IMG/VR virus record: IMGVR_UViG_3300007511_000188 | Location: 1-21,122 of that record | Length of the DNA: 21,122 nucleotides | Reading direction: 5' to 3' (one strand) | Origin: a virus | Shown: positions 7,390 through 13,408 of the stretch, piece after piece | How the letters are laid out: each line of letters starts with the position of its first letter | Position numbering within the stretch: position 1 is the stretch's first letter | Made by a program: the position numbers and the translations under genes | The notes under the pieces: model-generated | Told to the model about the DNA's origin: nothing | The model's database searches: none | The model's input: the letters and a program-made list of their open reading frames with translations, nothing else

Positions 7390-7830
7390 TTACGAGTACC
7401 CGCCGAAACTGTTGATCAGTTTCGCGACACGAACGACCCACTCCCGCGGCGTCACCTCGCGATCATAGGACGCATCCGGCTCCGCCTGGATCCAGCACTG
7501 GGCCCCCTCGTGGAGGGTCGTCCCGTTGAGATCCTCGACGAGGAAACGACCGACGCCGGCTCCGCCCTCCGCGTTCTTGTCCGCATTGTGGAATGCGGAG
7601 AGGACCGCGTTCGCTTCCGCCGACTGCATGAGGATCAACGTGACCGTCGCTCGGTCGTCCTTCGTCGCGTTCCGGGTCACCTCGCCGTCCGTCCCGACGA
7701 CGTCCGAGAAGGCCTCCGTCTCGCGTTCGATGCGGAGGAACTCGCCGTCCGCGTAGCCTCCGGTAATAGGGATCCCGGCGATCGACACCTTGACCTGGGA
7801 AGAACTGTAGACGCGAAAACCTGCCGGCAT
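7390..7830 (-). CDS. Tail tube protein (DUF3277-like)
   Basis: A 146-residue protein immediately downstream of the sheath gene. The opening MPAGFRVYSSSQVKVSIAGI, then PITGGYADGEFLRIERETEA and FSDVVGTDGEVTRNATKDD (about 42-60), match the DUF3277 tail-tube pattern ('G.aDGefi.i......f....GadGev.r..t.d..a.vtltL'). The C-terminal half contains LILMQSAEANAVLSAFHNAD and a final PREWVVRVAKLINSFGG. It would polymerise into the inner tube through which DNA passes. A clear ribosome site AGGAG lies five bases before the ATG, in a nine-base gap after the sheath stop, as expected for a highly expressed protein. Length is normal for the family. Confidence 0.9.
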   Translation of the reverse strand: MPAGFRVYSSSQVKVSIAGIPITGGYADGEFLRIERETEAFSDVVGTDGEVTRNATKDDRATVTLILMQSAEANAVLSAFHNADKNAEGGAGVGRFLVEDLNGTTLHEGAQCWIQAEPDASYDREVTPREWVVRVAKLINSFGGYS

Positions 7831-7839
7831 GAGGATCTC

Positions 7840-9153
7840 CTAAATGGCGAGCGTGCCTTGGATCGTGATCGAGTGGATAGCGCCGGCGAGTCGAGCCGAG
7901 AACGCAACGTCCGGGAGGAGCCGGTTCGCCCGATCCGTCGCCGATACGTCCGCGACGAGAGGAGCGGTCACGACCGGCTCCGTCTCCGGGTCCAAGGCGC
8001 TCGAGGCCTGGAACTCTCGGAGGACGCCGCGGATGATCGACTTCACGAGCGAGACCGACGAGTCCGTGTAGGGGAGCTTCGGTTGATTCACGATCACCGC
8101 GTAAACCTCCTCCTGGATCGCAGCGATCAGAGCGTCGATGGTCCTCGTGATGTCGATGAATCGTCCGGAGGCGAGCGTCCCCTGAAGCGTCACGTTGATC
8201 CCGGCCCTCGCGACGTAATAGTTCGCGTTATTGCTCTCGAGAGCGGCTGTCTCCGTCGCCGTGAGGGCGTCCCGCGTGATTCCCGCGAGTTGCTTGTAGG
8301 CCCACGTCGAGGAGCCCGGGTCGGACGGGAACCGGTCCCCCATCCAAGCGATCCCAGCGTAGGAGAGGACCGACCCGCTCCAAAGGAGATAGGTCCGATC
8401 ATAGGCCGCGGCCTCGAGGGTCTCCGCGATGTTTCCCGCCGTGTCGAGGAGGACCTCCGCGTCCGCGGAGCTCGCGCCGAAGAGGATCGGCTCCGCTTCC
8501 GCCCAGGCCGCCGCCGCTGCGATCTCCGCCTTCGAGTTCGAGTCGAGTCCGAGCCCGTACCAATCCGGATCCTCGAGGCGGATCGCGGTAAGGTCCGCGA
8601 CGACGCCGGGATCCGCCGTCTGGTCGAGAGCCGCGAGTCCGGTCATCGCTCCGAAGTCGTTGAGCTCGTCGGACGTCGTCGGGGTACAGGTCACCGATCC
8701 CGTATTGTCGACTGCGGTCACGCCCACGATCGCGTCGAGGAGGACCTGGAGGGCCGTCGCGATGGTCGTCGGCGTCTCCGCCGCCCCGTTCGTCCTCGTG
8801 ACCGTCGTCGAGGTCCCGTCCGCCGTCGTGACACGAACGGACACGACGAGGCCCTCCGTCGTGTCGTCCGGCGTGAGGAGGATCGATTGCTGCGGAGCGT
8901 TCGCCCGCCGGCCGATCTTGAACGAGGTGACCCGGGGGTTCTGGATCACCCTCTGGGCTGCCCGGACGATCGGGTCGTTCGCGCCGAACCCGTCCGTCAC
9001 CATCTCGGAGGTTTTCGTGTAGGTCCGGACCCGCTCCGGGAAGACGCTCGTCGGGAAGTGACCCGCGATGAGAGGGATCCCGAAGTTCGCCTGGTCCGGC
9101 GTGAGCGTCTCCGCCGTGATCGAGACGGAGACGATGGAGTCGAGGTCGGACAT
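7840..9153 (-). CDS. Tail sheath protein (DUF3383-like)
   Basis: A 437-residue contractile sheath subunit, which makes this phage a myovirus. It begins MSDLDSIVSVSITAETLTPD with ANFGIPLIAGHFPTSVFPER (about 22-41) and VRAAQRVIQNPRVTSFKIGR (about 63-82), all typical of DUF3383 sheaths. A variable beta domain sits at about 95-200. The conserved C-terminal half includes DPDWYGLGLDSNSKAEI, a region resembling YLLWSGSVLSYAGIAWMGDR, then GINVTLQGTLASGRFIDI and a beta C-terminus ending SITIQGTLAI. The C-terminal arm normally exchanges strands with neighbouring subunits. A strong AGGAGA lies eight bases before the ATG. The neck terminator gene lies upstream and the tube gene downstream, the canonical order. 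Confidence 0.92.
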   Translation of the reverse strand: MSDLDSIVSVSITAETLTPDQANFGIPLIAGHFPTSVFPERVRTYTKTSEMVTDGFGANDPIVRAAQRVIQNPRVTSFKIGRRANAPQQSILLTPDDTTEGLVVSVRVTTADGTSTTVTRTNGAAETPTTIATALQVLLDAIVGVTAVDNTGSVTCTPTTSDELNDFGAMTGLAALDQTADPGVVADLTAIRLEDPDWYGLGLDSNSKAEIAAAAAWAEAEPILFGASSADAEVLLDTAGNIAETLEAAAYDRTYLLWSGSVLSYAGIAWMGDRFPSDPGSSTWAYKQLAGITRDALTATETAALESNNANYYVARAGINVTLQGTLASGRFIDITRTIDALIAAIQEEVYAVIVNQPKLPYTDSSVSLVKSIIRGVLREFQASSALDPETEPVVTAPLVADVSATDRANRLLPDVAFSARLAGAIHSITIQGTLAI

Positions 9154-9177
9154 TTGATAGGTCTCCTGGGGTGCGGT

Positions 9178-9203
9178 CCCGGGTCTCGTTCTAGCAGACC
9201 GGG
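9178..9203 (-). other. Hairpin ahead of the sheath gene
   Basis: In the 60-base gap between the neck terminator stop (9214) and sheath start (9153), CCC(G)GGTCT pairs with AGACCGGG across a nine-base loop: eight base pairs with one bulged base. No U-tract follows on either strand. It precedes the sheath ribosome site and may affect mRNA stability or processing. Confidence 0.5.
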
Positions 9204-9213
9204 CCTTCTTTCG

Positions 9214-9825
9214 TCACGGGCTAGGGATCACAACGTCGATCGGCGGGCTCGAGATCGCTCCTCCGGCCTCGTCCTCGAGGGAGGGAACGAGGCGAACGGT
9301 CTCAATGTACCCGAACGCCTTGTCCCGCTCGCAGGTCGCAGTGTGGAGCCGGACGACGATCGTCGACGCGGAGGACATCCGGCCGTCGACCGGGAGCGAA
9401 GCGGAGAGGACCGGACCGACGTCGATGAGGCTCGTCGAGACCTTCTCCAGAGCGAGCCGCGCGGACTCCCGGCGGAGTCTCGTTCGGATCCTCGAGGCGA
9501 AGAAGCGGCCCCGCTCTCGCGCCCGATGGTCGTAGGTCTCGACCCCGACGAGGAGCTCCAGGAGGTGGACCTCGACGATCGACGGCTCGACCTCCGCGCC
9601 GGCCGGCGGCGTCGCCGGAAACGAGAGCCGCGTCTCCGGTACGCCCACGACGCGATCCGACGAGACGAAGAGAGTGCAGAGGCCACGCTGCGACGGGAAG
9701 ACCGCGGGCCGCGGAGCGTCCCTCCAGACCGTGGGAAGCTCGGAGAGGTCCCCGAAGAGTCCGGAGAGGGCGTCCTCCCAGATCTGCGCCGCGGCCGGCT
9801 CCTGGGACGTCTGGGCGGAGCTCAC
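9214..9825 (-). CDS. Neck/tail terminator protein
   Basis: A 203-residue protein just upstream of the sheath gene. The N-terminal region has AAAQIWEDALSGLFGDLSEL and VWRDAPRPAVFPSQRGLCTL (about 33-52), followed by beta strands. A central segment VEVHLLELLVGVETYDHRAR (about 84-103) and RIRTRLRRESARLALEKVST (about 111-130) match the pattern of neck-terminator proteins (LIC_12616-like) that cap the tail tube and join it to the head in E217-type phages. The C-terminus is a beta region ending PPIDVVIPSP. The GTG start at 9825 overlaps the TGA of the gp10-like gene (GTGA), so it is translationally coupled. The family is recognised mainly by position and general pattern. Confidence 0.72.
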   Translation of the reverse strand: MSSAQTSQEPAAAQIWEDALSGLFGDLSELPTVWRDAPRPAVFPSQRGLCTLFVSSDRVVGVPETRLSFPATPPAGAEVEPSIVEVHLLELLVGVETYDHRARERGRFFASRIRTRLRRESARLALEKVSTSLIDVGPVLSASLPVDGRMSSASTIVVRLHTATCERDKAFGYIETVRLVPSLEDEAGGAISSPPIDVVIPSP

Positions 9826-10310
9826 GAAGACTCCCGGACCCTCGACCGGATCGACGCGATGAGGCGTCCCTCATCGATCAGCGGGACGTCCGACCCCTTC
9901 GCGGCGATCGTCGAGGGCGCGAGCGGCGGAGGGATCCGGCGACGGATCCGTCCTTGGATCTTCGCGACGATGAACTCCCCGAGTTGAAGGTAGGCAACGT
10001 CCGGCCGCATCCTCGCGGCGGCGATCTCCCTCCCGACTCGGCGGAGAGCCTCGTCGATCCTGGATTGCTCCTCGTCGATCGTGTCCGCGAGCCAGGACCG
10101 GCGGGGAACCCTCGAGGTTCCGAGCTCGTGATAGAGCCCGATCTCCGCGACGGTCTGCCCGCCGTCAACAGTCTCGCCGCCCTCCTCTTCGTGGATCCCG
10201 ACCGTGACGGACATCCGTGAGGCCTCCTCGGTCGCCCGCTTCCTCCGGCCGATGAGGCCCGAGACGCGAGCGATCGCGGCCCGGTTCACGACGTTGAGAC
10301 CAAGTCCCAC
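9822..10310 (-). CDS. HK97 gp10-like / virion morphogenesis tail-completion protein
   Basis: A 162-residue protein with the pattern of gp10-like head-tail completion proteins. MSVTVGIHEEEGGETVDGGQ (about 33-52) is followed by TVAEIGLYHELGTSRVPRRS (about 53-72), where the 'A..hElGt..vP.RsfL' core is diagnostic. Then comes a helical LADTIDEEQSRIDEALRRVG and the end IPPPLAPSTIAAKGSDVPLI with DEGRLIASI, also typical ('pLidtG.L..si'). The start is GTG at 10310, which shares its first base with the TAG stop of the DUF4054 gene (TAGTG). Longer in-frame extensions overlap two upstream genes and look like shadow sequence. It would help connect head and tail. Confidence 0.82.
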   Translation of the reverse strand: MGLGLNVVNRAAIARVSGLIGRRKRATEEASRMSVTVGIHEEEGGETVDGGQTVAEIGLYHELGTSRVPRRSWLADTIDEEQSRIDEALRRVGREIAAARMRPDVAYLQLGEFIVAKIQGRIRRRIPPPLAPSTIAAKGSDVPLIDEGRLIASIRSRVRESS

Positions 10311-10618
10311 TAGCAGCCCACAACGCGAAAGCCGCTCGTCACGCTCCGGACGAGCCTGCGGAACTCCCGCTCGTAGGTCGTGAGGGCGTCCTCTCGCGTC
10401 GCCTTCGAGTTCGGAGGGACGAGCCGGGAGTGTTGCCCGAAGCTCGACATCGAGAGGAGGTGAGCCGCGAGATAGGTCACGGCGAGATCCGACTTGTCGC
10501 CGAAGACCTCCGCGTCGACCTGGAGCCTCGCCTCCGCGAGCTTCGCGTTCACGAGGGAGACGGGAGCCTCCCCGAACTCCGGGAAGCCCTCGACGAACGT
10601 GGAGAAGTCGACCGCCAT
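10310..10618 (-). CDS. Head-tail connector protein, DUF4054 family
   Basis: A 102-residue protein beginning MAVDFSTFVEGFPEFGEAPV, followed by SLVNAKLAEARLQVDAEVFG and a helix LAVTYLAAHLLSMSSFGQHS (about 45-64). The opening 'f...fPeF......v..al..A...vd...wg....la...laAHlL' is the DUF4054 pattern, comparable to gp6-like connectors. Such proteins bridge the portal vertex and tail completion proteins. It starts three bases after the stop of the preceding gene and shares its stop with the GTG of the gp10-like gene. Length is slightly short for the family, which usually runs to 120-150 residues. Confidence 0.85.
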   Translation of the reverse strand: MAVDFSTFVEGFPEFGEAPVSLVNAKLAEARLQVDAEVFGDKSDLAVTYLAAHLLSMSSFGQHSRLVPPNSKATREDALTTYEREFRRLVRSVTSGFRVVGC

Positions 10619-10621
10619 CGA

Positions 10622-11059
10622 CTAGCCCAGGGCCGCCTCGTCGAGAGCCTCGGACCTCGCGTCGAGGAGCTCGAGAATCCCGGACCGTCCCTTCCCCTTC
10701 GTCTCGATCGTCCGCCACTTCGCGAGCGTCTCGAGGGAGCCGCAAGCGTCGATCCAGGGCTTCGACTTCGCGATCGAGAGCCCGGAGAGGCCGGAGAGCG
10801 AGTCCGGAGCATGGCTGTGTTTCCGGAGCGTCTCGGAGCTCGCGTCGAGGACGAGCGTCCCGGTCTCGCAGTGGACGCGGACCGTCGGGTGGCTCGCCGC
10901 GAGCTCCCACCGGCGGCGGGAGATCGTGTTCGTTCCAGGCCGAAGGAGCCGGGCCGGGGCGATCGTCCGGCGGACGTTCGTCTCCTCGTCGACCTCCGCC
11001 GCTCTCGGAAGCCAGAAGGGAGCCGCGCGGTTTACTAGGACCTGGATCGTGTCACTCAT
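10622..11059 (-). CDS. Hypothetical protein between major capsid and connector
   Basis: A 145-residue protein of unassigned family. The N-terminal half is beta-like (MSDTIQVLVNRAAPFWLPRA) and contains LLRPGTNTISRRRWELAASH (about 38-57), which resembles a motif often seen in small neck-region phage proteins ('l.PG.N.V....W....'). The second half includes LSIAKSKPWIDACGSLETLA and a helix AKWRTIETKGKGRSGILELL. The ATG at 11059 follows a GAAGGA ribosome site. The gene lies after the capsid hairpin and ends three bases before the DUF4054 gene. Its location suggests a head or neck structural or assembly role, which is inference only. Confidence 0.7.
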   Translation of the reverse strand: MSDTIQVLVNRAAPFWLPRAAEVDEETNVRRTIAPARLLRPGTNTISRRRWELAASHPTVRVHCETGTLVLDASSETLRKHSHAPDSLSGLSGLSIAKSKPWIDACGSLETLAKWRTIETKGKGRSGILELLDARSEALDEAALG

Positions 11060-11114
11060 GGTGTCCTTCGGTTCGCCTCGAGGTCCTTCCTCGCCGACGC
11101 TCCCGGAGAATAGC

Positions 11115-11159
11115 AGAAGGCGCCGACGAGACCCGGGCGGAGTCTCGAGGGCGCCTTCT
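11115..11159 (-). terminator. Strong hairpin after the major capsid gene, possible attenuator
   Basis: AGAAGGCGCC (11115-11124) pairs perfectly with GGCGCCTTCT (11150-11159), and an inner stem CGAGAC/GTCTCG stacks inside with a 2x2 internal loop. This is the longest inverted repeat noticed in the window, in the 115-base gap between the capsid stop (11175) and the next start (11059). Neither side carries a proper U-run (the minus transcript continues GCUAUUCUCC), so complete termination is doubtful. A partial terminator or mRNA-stabilising 3' hairpin for the abundant capsid message is plausible. Confidence 0.55.
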
Positions 11160-11174
11160 TCGGACGGCTCCGAT

Positions 11175-12149
11175 CTACGAGATGTCGGAGTAGACCGCCG
11201 CGAGCGGATAGTGCCACTCCACGACCCCGACCCGAGCGTGAACCGGGACGACGAAGCTGAGGTTCCGAGCCTGCGGGGGGAGCTGCTCGAAGAGGAGGGG
11301 GATGTTGTACGCGAGGACCCGATCGGAGCGGTCGTAGCAGACCGCCCGCGGGAGACCGCCGGCGCCGGCCGCGTTGAGCTTGCTCCATTGCTCGACGGCC
11401 GTGATGTAGGGCGAGTTCCGGAGGAAGACCTGGAGGATCGTGTCCGGGCTCCCGTTGACCGGAGACAAAGCGCGGGACGCGATCGTTCCGTATTCCGATG
11501 TCGGGAGGATCAACGTGTTCGGCTCCTCGACCTCGATCGTCTGGTCGACGATCGCCTGAGCCATCGCGTGAAGGTTCTCGAGGACGAGGTCCGCGCCGAT
11601 CGTGTCCCAGGCCCCCGCGTTCGGGAGGGCGAACACGGGGACGTTCGCGTTATTCGTGAGGCCGGTCGTCCCGACCTCGACGGCCCCGAAAGCGCCGATG
11701 TCATCGATCCGGCGGTCGATCGACATCCGAGCCGCTCGCGCCTTCCGGAGGTCGAACTGGGAGCCCGCCATCTCCGCGCGTCGGATGTCCTGGATCGACC
11801 ACTGGTAGGAGCTCCCGAGCGAGATGACCGCGCTCGTGAACTGCCGCGCGAACACGTCGACCTGCGGGAGATCGTCCGCCATGTTCGCGACGATCTTCGC
11901 GGCCTCGACCTCCTCCCACTGGGAGTATGTGATCGACTCCGCGCCGGCCGGGGCGGACGTGTCGAGCGGGATGAAGTCCAGAGACTTGAGTTTCCCGAAC
12001 TCGATATCGTAGGTCTGGGCCTTCACGTATTCGAGTTGTCGGGCGAAGTGTGCGGTCTCGTTTGCGTCGAGCCGGACGCCGCAGGCCTCGAGGAGACGAG
12101 AAGCCGCCTCCGTCTGCCGGGCGTCGACCCTGATATCCTCGATGTCCAT
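11175..12149 (-). CDS. Major capsid protein (DUF2184-like)
   Basis: A 324-residue capsid protein with HK97-fold features of the DUF2184 family. A helical N-terminus (DARQTEAASRLLEACGVRLD) precedes FARQLEYVKAQTYDIEFGKL and KSLDFIPLDTSAPAGAESIT (about 55-74), the extended N-arm/E-loop region. The core contains ARQFTSAVISLGSSYQWSIQ and a spine helix with SQFDLRKARAARMSIDRRID (about 129-148), both hallmarks. The C-terminus (ERLPPQ-like FEQLPPQARNLSFVVPVHAR) is also typical. I start at ATG 12149, preceded by GGAG and an A-rich spacer; an in-frame TTG at 12176 lacks such a site. It follows the cement gene directly, the usual order. Confidence 0.9.
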   Translation of the reverse strand: MDIEDIRVDARQTEAASRLLEACGVRLDANETAHFARQLEYVKAQTYDIEFGKLKSLDFIPLDTSAPAGAESITYSQWEEVEAAKIVANMADDLPQVDVFARQFTSAVISLGSSYQWSIQDIRRAEMAGSQFDLRKARAARMSIDRRIDDIGAFGAVEVGTTGLTNNANVPVFALPNAGAWDTIGADLVLENLHAMAQAIVDQTIEVEEPNTLILPTSEYGTIASRALSPVNGSPDTILQVFLRNSPYITAVEQWSKLNAAGAGGLPRAVCYDRSDRVLAYNIPLLFEQLPPQARNLSFVVPVHARVGVVEWHYPLAAVYSDIS

Positions 12150-12185
12150 CTCTTTTTCTCCGGGTGTAGGGGTCAAGCCGCAGGA

Positions 12186-12674
12186 TCAGGTCTGCGGGCG
12201 GTACTCCACGATCGCGAGCTCGCCGGCGCCGGCGGCGGAGCGGAATGTTGCGCCGGGAAGCGCGACCGCGTTCCCGCCGTCCGCGTCCGACCGGACCCGG
12301 CCTTCGCCGCCGCCCTGGAACCGGACGAAGACGGCCGCGCCGAGCGTGACCGCATCCTCCGCGAGCATCCAGATCCGGCCCGATCGCAGGATCCGAACGA
12401 CCGAGTCGACGGCCCATCCGCCGGGAGCCTCGATCGTGACGTCGTTCGTCGCGAAGCCGATCCCGGTCGCTCCGGTTACGTCTCCGGTGAGGGCCGGGAG
12501 GTCGACCCGCGGCGGCCGATCGTCGGCGGGTCCGCCGGCGACCCGGTGGACGAAACGGCCGAAGATGATCGCGGCGTCCGCGGTCCCGGTGATCAAGTCG
12601 CGGTCGGTCGAGATGTCGACGAGACCGCCTTCGAGGGCGACGGTCGGGTCCTGCTGATAGGCGGTCTGGCTCAT
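12186..12674 (-). CDS. Capsid cement / decoration protein (gp24-like)
   Basis: A 162-residue protein directly upstream of the major capsid gene. The opening MSQTAYQQDPTVALEGGLVD and the stretch FGRFVHRVAGG (about 39-49) resemble the phage cement family of E217 gp24-like proteins ('.....a.eGmiad......i.....e..i.fG..V'). The remainder is beta-rich with many Ala, Gly and Val, including VTIEAPGGWAVDSVVRILRS and AAVFVRFQGGGEGRVRSDAD. Such trimers sit on the outer capsid and strengthen it. A GGAGA ribosome site lies seven bases before the ATG, in keeping with high expression. The 36-base gap to the capsid start contains no other feature. Confidence 0.78.
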   Translation of the reverse strand: MSQTAYQQDPTVALEGGLVDISTDRDLITGTADAAIIFGRFVHRVAGGPADDRPPRVDLPALTGDVTGATGIGFATNDVTIEAPGGWAVDSVVRILRSGRIWMLAEDAVTLGAAVFVRFQGGGEGRVRSDADGGNAVALPGATFRSAAGAGELAIVEYRPQT

Positions 12675-12689
12675 GAGAGGTCTCCGTGG

Positions 12690-13136
12690 TTATTCGAGGA
12701 TCGGGTGGACGTCGAAGTCGATGATCTCGGACGACCAGGTTCCAGGGGCTAGGTTTACCACACCCTGCCGTCTCCATCGTCCCGTCCGGTCGAGGAAGCC
12801 CGCAGGCGTGCGGAACTCTATGTAGCCGTCCGTCCCGTCTCCAACAAACCCCGGCAGCGGAGGGACGGTCGCCGTCGCGAACGTCACGACGACGGTCTGG
12901 ACGATCGGCGGATCGCCGGGAGAGTCCCCGGGCTTCTCGATCCTCATGGACAGATCGGTCGCCGGCGTCGCTCCCGAGAGGTCGAGCGGAGGAGGACACG
13001 GATCCACGAGCGGATTGTAGGCGTTCGTCGAGAGGTCGAAGAGGCGGAGGACAAGGGCCGTGTCTTCGTCGTCCTTCCGGATCGTCGCCTCGAGTCCGGC
13101 GCCGTCGAGGCGGTTTATGACGAGAGCGGCGGTCAT
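12690..13136 (-). CDS. Putative fibre-module protein, BppU-like beta fold
   Basis: A 148-residue protein, MTAALVINRLDGAGLEATIR, with TALVLRLFDLSTNAYNPLVD and DLSGATPATDLSMRIEKPGD (about 52-71). The second half is GTDGYIEFRTPAGFLDRTGR followed by WRRQGVVNLAPGTWSSEIID. The arrangement of a polymerised-value domain ('...ga......m.i.kp......v....vv.f....gt.GyieY.t.....d..G.W..q..v') resembles the BppU/DUF2479-like N-terminal domain used by fibres and their adaptors. The ATG overlaps the upstream TGA (ATGA), ending the coupled run of fibre-module genes. I reject a longer in-frame extension starting at 13427, which overlaps two genes and is Arg-rich shadow sequence. Function is inferred; a fibre attachment or adaptor is the best guess. 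Confidence 0.72.
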   Translation of the reverse strand: MTAALVINRLDGAGLEATIRKDDEDTALVLRLFDLSTNAYNPLVDPCPPPLDLSGATPATDLSMRIEKPGDSPGDPPIVQTVVVTFATATVPPLPGFVGDGTDGYIEFRTPAGFLDRTGRWRRQGVVNLAPGTWSSEIIDFDVHPILE

Positions 13137-13408
13137 GATTCGGCGGGCCTTGCGGCATTTTGCACGATTCCCGCCCCGTGTGCATCGAGGACGCTCGTCC
13201 CGGCCCCGGTCGCCTCGAGGAGAGCGACGCCGGCTCCGGACGCGGAGAGCGAGGCCACGGACGCCCCGTCTCCGGCCGCGAGGACGATCCCGGCGCCGTC
13301 CGCGACGACCTGCCGCGAAGGGGCGGAGGGGTCGAACGGGGTCACCGGGCCCGGATTGAGGGTCGACCCGATGTCCGTCCCGGACGCGTTGAGACCGTGA
13401 GAGATCAC
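13133..13408 (-). CDS. Small repeat protein of the fibre module
   Basis: A 91-residue protein starting at GTG 13408, whose first bases overlap the stop of the 952-residue protein (GTGA), and whose stop overlaps the next ATG (ATGA). Those two couplings are the main reason to call it real. After a polar N-terminus with STLNPGPVTPFDPSAPSRQ come about five imperfect 10-residue repeats from residue 34: VVADGAGIVL, AAGDGASVASL, SASGAGVALL, EATGAGTSVL and DAHGAGIVQN. The recurring GAG tripeptide and alternating hydrophobic residues suggest a small beta-solenoid or fibre element. No family is recognised and no signal peptide or membrane helix is evident. Confidence 0.65.
   Translation of the reverse strand: MISHGLNASGTDIGSTLNPGPVTPFDPSAPSRQVVADGAGIVLAAGDGASVASLSASGAGVALLEATGAGTSVLDAHGAGIVQNAARPAES

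Noticed and set aside
7510-9987. 825-codon plus-strand ORF antisense to tube, sheath and neck genes
   Set aside because: Arg/Asp-rich low-complexity translation typical of the reverse frame of GC-rich genes; the minus-strand genes beneath carry recognised families and ribosome sites.
10311-10910. N-terminal extension of the gp10-like protein to 10910
   Set aside because: It overlaps two upstream genes and is low in complexity; GTG 10310 shares a base with the upstream stop.
10926-12752. 608-codon plus-strand ORF antisense to capsid and cement genes
   Set aside because: Same reverse-frame composition effect; the opposite strand encodes a clear DUF2184 capsid protein.
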